Assembly: GCF_900188485.1 (NCBI RefSeq)
Contig: NZ_FZPH01000007.1
Span: 310,001-374,000 of the forward strand
From: Asanoa hainanensis
GTDB lineage: Bacteria > Actinomycetota > Actinomycetes > Mycobacteriales > Micromonosporaceae
Length of the DNA: 64,000 nucleotides
Direction of reading: 5' to 3'
This document shows, piece after piece, positions 34,721-42,572 of the stretch; position 1 is the first letter of the stretch, and each line of letters begins with the position of its first letter. The notes below the pieces were generated by a model, which did not search any database, was not told the origin of the DNA, and saw only the letters and a list, made by a program, of their open reading frames with translations. The position numbers and the translations under genes were made by a program.

Positions 34721-37265
34721 GTCGCGGGTCCACCGGCTCGGACTCCAGGGCGAGGATCCCGAAGACCAGCTCGTGTACGCGCCACAGGGGCTCGCCGGCA
34801 GCGAGGCGGTCGAGTGCGCCCAGGCCGAGCATGTGCTCCCGCAACGCCAGGCTCCGCTTGCGGCCCAGGTTGCGGTCGCGCAGGCCCGCGAGGGTGTCCG
34901 GCGCCGTGTAGTCGGGGCCGTAGATGATCCGCAGGTACTCGCGGCCCCGGCACTTCAGCCCCGGCTGGACCAGCCCGCCCCGGGCGGTGCGGACCAGGCC
35001 GTCGGCGGGCTTGACCACCATGCCCTCGCCACCCGCGCCCGTCAGCTCCGACCACCACGCCTCGGCGGCCTCGGCGGTCGCCGGGTCGTCGAGGTCGACG
35101 TGCCTGCGGGCCGTCGCCGTGAACAGCGTGCCGTCCGCGGCGACCAGCCGGTCGGCGACCGCCAGGTGCCAGCCGTTGTCCCTGGTGGCCAGGTTCGCGC
35201 CCTCGGCGGCCAGGACCGCGAACGGCGCGACCGTCACCCCGGCCAGGTCGCTGGTCGGGCGCACGTAGCGCTGGTAGGCGGCGGTGAACAGGGCCGCGTT
35301 GGCGGCGCGGACCTGGGTGCGGTCGCGCAGCGCGGTGAGGTCCAAGCCGCGGTCGATCGCCGCCGACAGGACGTCCAGCGTCGCCGGCAACGCGGCACCG
35401 GCGGCGGCTCCCACGCTGGCGTACTGGCCGCGGATCAGCTCGCCGGCCTTGGCCGACCAGGGCAGGATCTCGCAGTCCAGGAGCAGCCAGTCGGTGTCGA
35501 GGTCGGCCCACAGGCCGGCATCGGAGATCGCGGACCGGACGCGGGCGAGCAGGTCGGCGGTGAGCGGCGGGCTGAAGAACGGCCGGCCGGTGCGGGTGTA
35601 GACGGCGCCGGTCTCGCCGTCGGTGACGCCGAATCGGCGCGCGGCCGCCGCCTCGTCGCGGCACACGAGCACGAGCGCGCGCGACCCCATGTGCTTCTCT
35701 TCGCAGATCAGCCGGGTCACGCCGGTGGCCCGGTAGCCCTCGAACGCCTCCCGCGGGTGCTCCAGGTAGCCGTCCGCCTTCGAGGTCGGCGCGGGTGCCA
35801 TCGTCGGCGGCAGGTAGACCAGCCAGCGCGGGTCGATGGCGAACCGGCCCAGGACCTCCAGCGCGGCGGCCGCCTGGGGCGCCTCGATCGGGATGTGCCC
35901 GTACGGCGTCTCGAGCTGGCGGCGGCCCGAGCCGGGCAGCACGTCGGCGACGTCGAGCAGGTCGCCGGGGCGTTCCCGCACCGCTGTCGGCAGCGGCCGG
36001 GCCGGCGCGTAGTGCTCGCGTTCGGCCGGCACGGCGACCAGCGTGCGTTCCGGGTAGCGCAGCGCGGTCAGCGCGCCACCGAACACGCAGCCGGTGTCGA
36101 TGCAGATGGTGTTGTTGACCCACTGCGGGTCGACGGTCGGCGTGTGTCCATAGACGACGGTGGCGGGGCCGCGGTAGTCGTCGGCCCACGGGTAGCGCAC
36201 CGGGAGGCCGTACTCGTCGGTCTCGCCGGTCGTGTCGCCGTAGAGGCAGAACGCCCGTACGCGGCCGGATGCCCGACCCTGGTATTCCTCCTTGATGCCC
36301 GCGTGCGCGACCGCGAGCTTGCCGCCGTCGAGGATGTAGTGGCTGACCAGTCCGTCGACGAACCGGGTGGCGTCGGCGACGAACTCGCCGTCCTCACCGT
36401 CGAGCTGCTCGAGGGTCTCGGCCAGGCCGTGGGAGACGGTGACCTGCTTGCCCCGGAGCTTGCGCAGCAGCTTGGCCTCGTGGTTGCCGTTCACGCACAG
36501 GGCAGTGCCGGCCCGCACCATGCCCATGACGAGGCGCAGCACGCCGGGGGAGTCAGGTCCGCGGTCGACGAGGTCGCCGACGAAGACGGCTGTGCGCCCT
36601 TCGGGGTGCTCGGCGCCGACCGGCCGACCGGCCTCGTCGCGGCGGAGAGTCCAGCCGAGGCGGGTCAGCAGCGTTTCGAGCTCGGACCGGCAACCGTGCA
36701 CGTCGCCGATCACGTCGAACGGCCCGGTCAGCTCGCGGCGGTCGGTGTAGAGCGGCTGCAGCCGGATCGTGGCGGCCTCGATCTCCTCGCGGCCGCGCAG
36801 CACGTGCACGGTGCGGAAGCCCTCCCGGTTGAGCCGTTTGAGGGTCCGGCGCAGGTCGCGGGACTGGCGGGCGAGGACCGCACGGCCGAAGGACCGGTCC
36901 GGGCGGGCTTCGGTGCGGGCCCAGGCCTCGTCCTCGGGCAGGTCGAGCACGATGGCCGCGGGCAGCACGTCGTGGGCGCGGGCCAACGCGACGAGCGAGG
37001 AGCGGGCGTGCTCCTGGACGTGGGTGGCGTCGACCACCGTGAGCCGGCCGGCCGCGAGCCGCTTGCCGGCCACGTAGTAGAGCGCGTCGAAGGCCGCCGC
37101 CGATGCGGACTGGTCGGTCTCGTCGTCGGCGACCATCGCACGGAACGCGTCGGACGAGAGCACCTGGCTCGGCGCGAAGTGGCGCCCGGCGAAGGTGGAC
37201 TTCCCGGCACCGGAGATTCCGACCAGGGCCACGAGGCTCAGGGCGGGTACGGGCAATTCGGTCAT
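34716..37265 (-). CDS. pnkp: Polynucleotide kinase-phosphatase-ligase Pnkp (RNA repair)
   Basis: 849 residues. A 5'-OH kinase domain (about 1-165, P-loop GISGAGKST) precedes a calcineurin-like 2',3'-phosphatase (about 175-440; GDVHGC, GDLVDRGPD, GNHEAK). The C-terminal adenylyltransferase/ligase-like domain has its nucleotidyl lysine K524 in EEKHMGSR and ends at about 849. Bacterial Pnkp heals both ends of RNA cut by ribotoxins and, activated by Hen1, seals them. The Hen1 gene lies immediately upstream with a 4-base ATGA overlap, the normal bacterial pairing. Length matches the family (about 850). Confidence 0.97.
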   Translation of the reverse strand: MTELPVPALSLVALVGISGAGKSTFAGRHFAPSQVLSSDAFRAMVADDETDQSASAAAFDALYYVAGKRLAAGRLTVVDATHVQEHARSSLVALARAHDVLPAAIVLDLPEDEAWARTEARPDRSFGRAVLARQSRDLRRTLKRLNREGFRTVHVLRGREEIEAATIRLQPLYTDRRELTGPFDVIGDVHGCRSELETLLTRLGWTLRRDEAGRPVGAEHPEGRTAVFVGDLVDRGPDSPGVLRLVMGMVRAGTALCVNGNHEAKLLRKLRGKQVTVSHGLAETLEQLDGEDGEFVADATRFVDGLVSHYILDGGKLAVAHAGIKEEYQGRASGRVRAFCLYGDTTGETDEYGLPVRYPWADDYRGPATVVYGHTPTVDPQWVNNTICIDTGCVFGGALTALRYPERTLVAVPAEREHYAPARPLPTAVRERPGDLLDVADVLPGSGRRQLETPYGHIPIEAPQAAAALEVLGRFAIDPRWLVYLPPTMAPAPTSKADGYLEHPREAFEGYRATGVTRLICEEKHMGSRALVLVCRDEAAAARRFGVTDGETGAVYTRTGRPFFSPPLTADLLARVRSAISDAGLWADLDTDWLLLDCEILPWSAKAGELIRGQYASVGAAAGAALPATLDVLSAAIDRGLDLTALRDRTQVRAANAALFTAAYQRYVRPTSDLAGVTVAPFAVLAAEGANLATRDNGWHLAVADRLVAADGTLFTATARRHVDLDDPATAEAAEAWWSELTGAGGEGMVVKPADGLVRTARGGLVQPGLKCRGREYLRIIYGPDYTAPDTLAGLRDRNLGRKRSLALREHMLGLGALDRLAAGEPLWRVHELVFGILALESEPVDPRL

Positions 37266-38665
37266 GCGACGCCTCCGGCGGCGGTGAAGACGGCCAGCTG
37301 GGTCGGTGCGCCCAGGTCGGCATCGGCCGGACCGACACCCTCGATCGAGACGGTGTAGCCGTGGGCCGCCGCCACCCCCGCCGCCCAGTCGGCGAACTGG
37401 GCCCGGGTCCATTCGAACCGGTGGTCGGTGTGGCGCATCGCTCCGGCCAGTCCCGCGTACAGGGAGTTGTATTCGGCGTTGGGCGTCGTGATGATCACCG
37501 TGCCGGGTCGGGCGGCGCCGAAGACGGAGCGCGCGAGGGCCGGCAGGCGGGACTCGTCGACGTGCTCGATCACCTCCATCAGCACGGCCGCGTCGTATCC
37601 GCCGAGCCGGGCATCGCGGTAGGTCAGCGCTGACTGCACCAGCTTGATCCGCTGCGTGTCCCGTTCGGCGATGGCACCGGGTCGGTCGAGCCGGAGCCGC
37701 CGGGCCGCCACGGCCAACGCCCGTGGCGCGATGTCGACGCCGACGATCTCGGTGAAGCGTCGGTCAGCCATCAGGTCGGCGAGCAGCGCTCCGGGACCAC
37801 AGCCGAGGTCGAGCACCCGCTGCGCGCCCGAGTCACGCAGGGCCCGCAGCACCGCGGTGCGACGGACTTCGGCGAGCGCCGGGGCGTCCTCGTCGGCGTC
37901 CTCGCGCGGTGCGTCCTCGACGCTGTCCGCGACCACCAGGTCGTCGGACTCCGCGAGCCGTTCGAGCGTGGGCTCGGACAGCGCGCGGCTGTGCGCGAGG
38001 TAGCGCCGCACGATGAGCTCGCGCTCCGGGTGGGCGGCCAGCCAGCCCTCACCGGCCCGGACGAGCTTGTCCATCTCGTCGGTCGACACCCAGTAGTGCT
38101 TGGCGTCGTCGAGCACGGGCAGCAGGACGTACAGGTGGTGGAGCGTGTCCGCGAGCCGCAGCGTGCCGTCGAGGCGAAGGTCGACGTAGGGGCTCGCGCC
38201 CCATTCCGGATGTCCGGCGTCCAGCGGGATGGCGGTTGCGGTGACGTCGTAGCCGAGCGGCGCGAACAGGCGGTCGGCCAGGTCGGCACCGCCCCGGCAC
38301 CGCAGCACCGGGATCCGGATCTCCAACGGGATCGCGGTCGCGGCCAACTCGGGGCGCTCCTTCGACCGGCCCGTCATCGCGGTGCGGAACGCCTTGTTGA
38401 GGGCGGCCGACAACAGGCTCGACGCCGCGTACGGCCGGTCGTTGACGAAGCGCCCCAGCGTGAAGCCGTCCGGCGCGGCACGCCGGTCCGGGGCCGCCAC
38501 CTCGAGCACCAGCGCGGCCGTGCAGCGCTCCTCGCCGGCCTCGGGGAAGCACACGAACGCGCGCCCGGTCGGCAGGTCGAGCTCGTGCACCCGGTCGGGG
38601 TGCTTCATGAGCAGATAGCCGAGGTCGGTCGCGGGCCGGTGGGTGGTCCCGATGGTCAGCAGCAC
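37262..38665 (-). CDS. hen1: 3'-terminal RNA ribose 2'-O-methyltransferase Hen1
   Basis: 467 residues from GTG 38665. The N-terminal half (about 1-245) is the bacterial Hen1 domain that binds and activates Pnkp. After an acidic linker, the methyltransferase domain (about 265-467) has SAM motif DLGCGPGAL and the metal-binding EVIEH plus a later HTDH/RFEWT segment that identifies Hen1. It adds a 2'-O-methyl at the repair junction so that the same ribotoxin cannot cut again. It is coupled to pnkp by an ATGA overlap. The CrtU-like gene ends 33 bases upstream on the same strand, so read-through is possible. Confidence 0.96.
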   Translation of the reverse strand: MLLTIGTTHRPATDLGYLLMKHPDRVHELDLPTGRAFVCFPEAGEERCTAALVLEVAAPDRRAAPDGFTLGRFVNDRPYAASSLLSAALNKAFRTAMTGRSKERPELAATAIPLEIRIPVLRCRGGADLADRLFAPLGYDVTATAIPLDAGHPEWGASPYVDLRLDGTLRLADTLHHLYVLLPVLDDAKHYWVSTDEMDKLVRAGEGWLAAHPERELIVRRYLAHSRALSEPTLERLAESDDLVVADSVEDAPREDADEDAPALAEVRRTAVLRALRDSGAQRVLDLGCGPGALLADLMADRRFTEIVGVDIAPRALAVAARRLRLDRPGAIAERDTQRIKLVQSALTYRDARLGGYDAAVLMEVIEHVDESRLPALARSVFGAARPGTVIITTPNAEYNSLYAGLAGAMRHTDHRFEWTRAQFADWAAGVAAAHGYTVSIEGVGPADADLGAPTQLAVFTAAGGVA

Positions 38666-38698
38666 GCCGCCATCCTGCCAGCGCCCCCGAGATGATCT

Positions 38699-40219
38699 CT
38701 ACGATTTTTGTCTGGCCAGCAGCCCGCTCGGTGCGACCGACAGCACGGGTGCCGGGCGGGCGGCGTGCCTCTCGAGGATCGCGTTCGCGGCGAGCAGGGC
38801 CGAGGAGGCGGCGCGTTCCATCAATGCGCACGGGAAGGGCATGCGAACCCAGTCGCCGGCGAGGTAGAGGCCGCCGAGGTCCGTGCGCACAGCTGGGCGG
38901 GTCGCGTCGCTTCCGAGGTCGAACGCGGGAGCGTCGTGCCCGACCCGGTGGTCGCTGTCGACGATCGCTAGGTCGCGCACCTCCGGCCAGATCGTGGTGA
39001 GCTCCGTGCGCATCCGATCAGCGATCTCCGAGGCGTCGACCCCGGCGGGGGCCGCGTACGCGTGCAGCTCCAGAACGCTTCCGCCCGTCCGGGCCGCCCA
39101 CTGACCCGATTCCCGCTCGGCCCGGTGGTACAGCGTGACGGAGTCGAGCGTTGCCTCCCCGGAGATGCTGGTGAACGGCGCGCGGTCGGCTGCCACGTCG
39201 CCGTCCAGCCAGATCCGGTCGACCGCGTACGGCGCGGCGGTGCGCAGCGCGGCGACGCGCGCGGCGAACAGCGGGCTGGTGCGCACGACGTCGGGCGACG
39301 CGGCGACGATCTCGCGCGCCGCTGCGGGGTCGACCGCGAGCACGACGTGCTCGGCCGCGATCCGTGCGCCGCCGACGAGGCAGACCTTCCAACCGGGTTC
39401 GAGGTGGTCGACCGGTGCGGCGGTGCGCACGTCGGCGCCGAGGGCGGTCAGCCGGGCCGCCAGCGGTGCCCAGATCGCGGCCTCGTAGTCGCTGTCGGGA
39501 GCGTCCATGTCCAGTCCTTCGGGGTTGCGAAGGAAGTAGAAATGGAACTGCATGATCATTTCTGCGGCCGACATCTCCGCCTGATGGTTGAAGAACGAGT
39601 GGGCGAAGACGTCGAACAGCATCGCGCGGGCCCGCTCCGGCAGGCCGAGGCTGTCGAGGAAGGCCGCCGCCGACATCGCGTCGAAGCGGCGGTACGTCTC
39701 GCCGCGGGCGAACGCGAGCAGCGGCAGGGCGGCCCGGCTGTCCATCCGGCGCAGCTCCCGCCACTTCAGGCTCGGCGACCGGACGAGCAGCGACAGCAGG
39801 TTGACCGGCGGGATGCCGAACAGCCCGGTGAAGTCCTCCTCGGGCCACTGCCGGGAGACGACGGGATAGCGGCCGAGCGGTCGCAGGAACGCCAACTCCG
39901 GGTCGATGCGGCGCAGCACGTTCCGCCAGTTGTAGTACTGCCGGAAGAAGCCGTGAAAGCCGTGCTCGACCACCTGCGTCTCACCGTCGCGGAGCTTCTT
40001 CGGCCAGGTGGTGAGGCGACCACCGAGTCGGGGGCCGCGTTCGAGCAGCGTCACCGCCAGGCCACGCTCGGCCAGCGTCAGCGCCGCGGTGACGCCGGCT
40101 ATCCCGCCTCCGATGACCACCACGCTGGCGCGGCGGTCGACGGAATGCCCCAGCCGGGTGTGGTTGGCGTCGAAGCGCCGGGGAGCGTTGCCGGTGATCC
40201 GGCGTAACAGTGTTGCCAT
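38699..40219 (-). CDS. CrtU-like FAD-dependent desaturase/oxidoreductase
   Basis: 506 residues. An N-terminal FAD-binding motif VIGGGIAGVTAAL (about 34-46) is followed by ERGPRLGGR and GFHGFFRQYYNWRNVL, and it ends with LYLAGDWVRMPFPCALMERA. It resembles phytoene-desaturase-like flavoproteins, especially CrtU, which aromatises carotenoid rings, by the FFRQYYN and FAHSFFNHQAEMSA segments. No other carotenoid gene is present, so the substrate is open. ATG 40219 follows AGGGGAGTC and is preferred to an upstream start at 40324. The gene lies directly before hen1-pnkp. Confidence 0.8.
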   Translation of the reverse strand: MATLLRRITGNAPRRFDANHTRLGHSVDRRASVVVIGGGIAGVTAALTLAERGLAVTLLERGPRLGGRLTTWPKKLRDGETQVVEHGFHGFFRQYYNWRNVLRRIDPELAFLRPLGRYPVVSRQWPEEDFTGLFGIPPVNLLSLLVRSPSLKWRELRRMDSRAALPLLAFARGETYRRFDAMSAAAFLDSLGLPERARAMLFDVFAHSFFNHQAEMSAAEMIMQFHFYFLRNPEGLDMDAPDSDYEAAIWAPLAARLTALGADVRTAAPVDHLEPGWKVCLVGGARIAAEHVVLAVDPAAAREIVAASPDVVRTSPLFAARVAALRTAAPYAVDRIWLDGDVAADRAPFTSISGEATLDSVTLYHRAERESGQWAARTGGSVLELHAYAAPAGVDASEIADRMRTELTTIWPEVRDLAIVDSDHRVGHDAPAFDLGSDATRPAVRTDLGGLYLAGDWVRMPFPCALMERAASSALLAANAILERHAARPAPVLSVAPSGLLARQKS

Positions 40220-40325
40220 GCGGCTGACTCCCCTGGTCGCGGGTCCCGTCACCGAGACTGCCACGTTGCCGGCCGCCGTGCAGCGGATGTCAGCCCCGGA
40301 GGGCCTCCGGATTAAGTGCGACAAA

Positions 40326-40934
40326 TCAACCAGAAATTGTCCGGCGATCGAAGTGCCGCTGTGCCGCCGGCACGGTGACGAGTACCACGACCACGAACAC
40401 GGCCAGCGTCGCGATGATCGTGCCCGCGATCTGCGAGGCGAGCAGGATGTCGTGAGCCGTCGTGCTCTCGAGATAGAGGGCCTCGTCGAACGGCGAGTCG
40501 GTCCAGAAGTGCGCCTGGGGAGACTCGGATCCGGAGAGTGCCAGGACCAGCGCGCCGGAGGCCATGCCGCTCGCGCACGACTCGACGCCGATCAGGAGAT
40601 GCATCCCGGCGACCACGAAGACGAGCGTCCGGGCCCGGCTGCTGCCGCGGCGGATCGGCCACGCGGTGGCGGCGAGGCAGATCGCGGCGGCGACGAGCAG
40701 GCCGGCCACGATGGCGGCCGTGCCGACGTTCACGGTCCGTTCGGCGCGGACCTCGTCCGGGTCGCTGGGCAGCACGTCCGCCACGTACGTGATCCGCTCG
40801 TCGAACTCGACCGCCAACGCCACGGCCACCGCCGCGAGGGCAAGCAGCAGGACCACGGCGGTGAGCTGCAACCAGAACGCGACAGTCACCGGCTTCGGCC
40901 GAGCCGGCCGGTGCTGAGCGGCTAGGTTCCGCAT
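40326..40934 (-). CDS. Four-TM membrane protein, unknown function
   Basis: 202 residues with about four hydrophobic segments (about 18-42, 70-90, 103-122 and 165-190). Between the first two is a soluble stretch rich in acidic residues (DERITYVADVLPSDPDEVRAE). I do not recognise a family. The ATG at 40934 lies inside the end of the FtsX-like gene (13-base overlap), so the two are translationally coupled and probably work together at the membrane. About 106 bases separate it from the CrtU-like gene; a GC-rich palindrome (40296-40310) lies there. Confidence 0.7.
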   Translation of the reverse strand: MRNLAAQHRPARPKPVTVAFWLQLTAVVLLLALAAVAVALAVEFDERITYVADVLPSDPDEVRAERTVNVGTAAIVAGLLVAAAICLAATAWPIRRGSSRARTLVFVVAGMHLLIGVESCASGMASGALVLALSGSESPQAHFWTDSPFDEALYLESTTAHDILLASQIAGTIIATLAVFVVVVLVTVPAAQRHFDRRTISG

Positions 40935-41446
40935 TCGATTTTCGCGGCGGGTCGGTCGCCGCTCTCCGGCATCGGTCGGCCCACGAAGAAGGTCTCGACG
41001 CCAGCGAGTGCGGGGATCGGGCGGATTTCGGCGCAGGTCAGGTTACGGCGGGTGATGGTCGTGTTGAACGACTCCGGGAGGTTCTCCGCGGTCATCTGCT
41101 CAAGGGTCTCCGGGTAGTCGCGAAACATCTCCTGCGCATCGGCGGCCGCTTCTTCCTTGGTCTTGAAGGTGACCGCTTCGATCGGAGCAAGAGCTTCCAG
41201 CGCGGCGCGTACGGCGTCCTTCTCTGCCTGGGTCGCGTCCTTCTTCATATAGACAGAGATCTTGTACTCCTCCTTGCCCGGGCGGCCGACGAGATAGCCC
41301 GCCCCGAACGCCGAGCCGGTCACCAGGCCGAGGGCGACCGCGGCGGCCAGGATCCACAGGATGGTGCGGCCGCGCCGCGACTTCACGGCCGGCGCCGTGT
41401 CGGTGTCGGTCGCGGTCGGCGGCGGCGCCGGCTCTGGGTTGGTCAC
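40922..41446 (-). CDS. FtsX extracellular-domain-like single-pass protein
   Basis: 174 residues from GTG 41446; a longer GTG at 41488 is possible. A Thr/Pro-rich cytoplasmic tail, one TM (about 27-54), then an extracellular domain like that of FtsX (YMKKDATQAEKDAVRAALE, FKTKEEAAADAQEMF, EN-LPESFNTTI). Real FtsX carries four TM segments and pairs with FtsE; here only the extracellular domain is present with a single anchor and no FtsE. It could be a decoy or partner for the peptidoglycan hydrolases that FtsX regulates (inference). A TATAAC box 7 bases before the GTG suggests a leaderless transcript. Confidence 0.78.
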   Translation of the reverse strand: MTNPEPAPPPTATDTDTAPAVKSRRGRTILWILAAAVALGLVTGSAFGAGYLVGRPGKEEYKISVYMKKDATQAEKDAVRAALEALAPIEAVTFKTKEEAAADAQEMFRDYPETLEQMTAENLPESFNTTITRRNLTCAEIRPIPALAGVETFFVGRPMPESGDRPAAKIECGT

Positions 41447-41453
41447 GCCGGAA

Positions 41454-41459
41454 GTTATA
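41454..41459 (-). promoter_or_regulatory. TATAAC -10 candidate for leaderless mRNA
   Basis: TATAAC on the minus strand ends 7 bases before the GTG of the FtsX-like gene. No Shine-Dalgarno sequence exists there, and no good -35 was found. Confidence 0.4.
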
Positions 41460-41571
41460 CGCGAACGCTCATGTTTCCGCTGACCCACGAACGGTGGCGT
41501 TCGACGAGGTCGGTATCTGGCGCCACTGCGGCCCGCTCCGCAGGGGCAAACCCACCACCGAGGAGAGTCAG

Positions 41572-42159
41572 ATGGGCATCAAGCGACAACTCGCGATCGG
41601 CGCCGGAGTGCTGGCGTCCCTGCTGCTGGCGCCGACCGCCGCGCACGCGGCGCCGGCCGGCAAGCACTGCGTGGTCAGCGCCTCTACCGGGGCGGCGATG
41701 GTCTGCTACTCGTCGTTCCGGACGGCGATCTCGAACGCGAGTGGCGGCCGGGTCACCGACGCACCCGCCGACGCGAAGGTGGCGCTCAACGACCAGAAGT
41801 TCGCCAAGAAGCTCGACGATCTCCCGTCGGCCCGGTCGAACGCGCCGACGGCCGCCGCAGCGAGCAACATCATCATCAGCATCGAGTACACGGGCGAGGA
41901 CTTCGGTGGTAGCTCCCTGACCGTCACCGGCACGCACGCCTGCGACAACGCCCTCAGCCCGGTCGAGTTCACGCTGGCCAGCATGCCGTCCGGGTGGAAC
42001 GACGACATCGAGTCGTTCCGCGCCTTCGCCAACTGCGCCGCCAAACACTTCCTGCACATCGGCGCGACCGGGCCGTTCAACGACAACGCCTTCTTCTTCT
42101 CGCGTACCGAGTTCGAGAGCTGGCTCGACGACGAGGTCAGCTCCATCGCCTGGACCTGA
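41572..42159 (+). CDS. Secreted beta/gamma-crystallin-like protein
   Basis: 195 residues. A signal peptide (about 1-27, ending AAHAA) leads a mature protein with four cysteines, probably two disulfides. The C-terminal part has the beta/gamma-crystallin-type pattern FGGSSLTVTG then GWNDDIESFRAFANC, seen in secreted actinobacterial proteins including small protease inhibitors. Function unknown. ATG 41572 follows GAGGAGAGTC, a strong ribosome site. A 16-bp hairpin terminator follows the stop, so it is a single-gene unit divergent from the FtsX-like gene. Confidence 0.75.
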   Translation: MGIKRQLAIGAGVLASLLLAPTAAHAAPAGKHCVVSASTGAAMVCYSSFRTAISNASGGRVTDAPADAKVALNDQKFAKKLDDLPSARSNAPTAAAASNIIISIEYTGEDFGGSSLTVTGTHACDNALSPVEFTLASMPSGWNDDIESFRAFANCAAKHFLHIGATGPFNDNAFFFSRTEFESWLDDEVSSIAWT

Positions 42160-42168
42160 CGACCGCCA

Positions 42169-42203
42169 CGGTGCGGACCCCGCGAGCCGCGGGGTCCGCA
42201 CCG
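42169..42203 (+). terminator. Perfect 16-bp hairpin
   Basis: A 16-bp perfect stem with a 3-nt loop (AGC) begins 10 bases after the stop of the secreted protein gene. Confidence 0.75.
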
Positions 42204-42264
42204 TGCGCTGACCTCGGCAAACCTCGCACAGAACACCGCCCGGCCGTGGCATGCTGAGGTGATC

Positions 42265-42567
42265 ATGGCTGAGACGAGTCCGCGAGATGCCTGCTGCGGC
42301 GAAGGCGGGTCCTGGTCCCCGAGACCCGGCAGCCCCGTCGCCGCCTCCTGCATGCTGTGCCGGCGCTCTCCCACCTACTGGCGAGGCGCGTCCGTCGACA
42401 CCGACCGGCTCACGGCCCGGCTGTCCGGGATCGCCCGCGACCCCGACTGGCCCGATGCCCTGCGCGCCGAGGCCCGGGCCGCCGCGGCCGAGGGCCTGGC
42501 CGTCGACGACCTCACCGACAGCGCCATCATCACGGCCCTCAACGCGCGGATCGTCGCGCGCGGCTGA
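42265..42567 (+). CDS. Small hypothetical protein with Cys-rich N-terminus
   Basis: 100 residues. Cysteines occur as CC (about 10-11) and CMLC (about 29-32), a spacing that could bind a metal. The rest is an Ala-rich helical region with charged residues (ALRAEARAAAAEGLAVDD). I do not recognise it. ATG 42265 has GAGG just upstream; the in-frame GTG at 42259 is an alternative start. Its stop is 5 bases from the convergent GH43 stop. Confidence 0.55.
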   Translation: MAETSPRDACCGEGGSWSPRPGSPVAASCMLCRRSPTYWRGASVDTDRLTARLSGIARDPDWPDALRAEARAAAAEGLAVDDLTDSAIITALNARIVARG

Positions 42568-42572
42568 CGCCC

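Noticed and set aside
29590-38665. A defined multi-gene phage defence island
   Set aside because: The STAND NTPase and Pnkp-Hen1 fit such a role, but they are separated by an SDR and a GNAT and lie on opposite strands, with no restriction, retron or toxin gene. Only the separate observations are kept.
38699-40219. Carotenoid gene cluster
   Set aside because: Only one CrtU-like flavoprotein is present; no phytoene synthase, cyclase or GGPP synthase lies nearby.
40296-40310. CCGGAGG/CCTCCGG palindrome as terminator
   Set aside because: Stem of 7 with a 1-nt centre cannot form a proper hairpin; noted only in the neighbouring gene entry.
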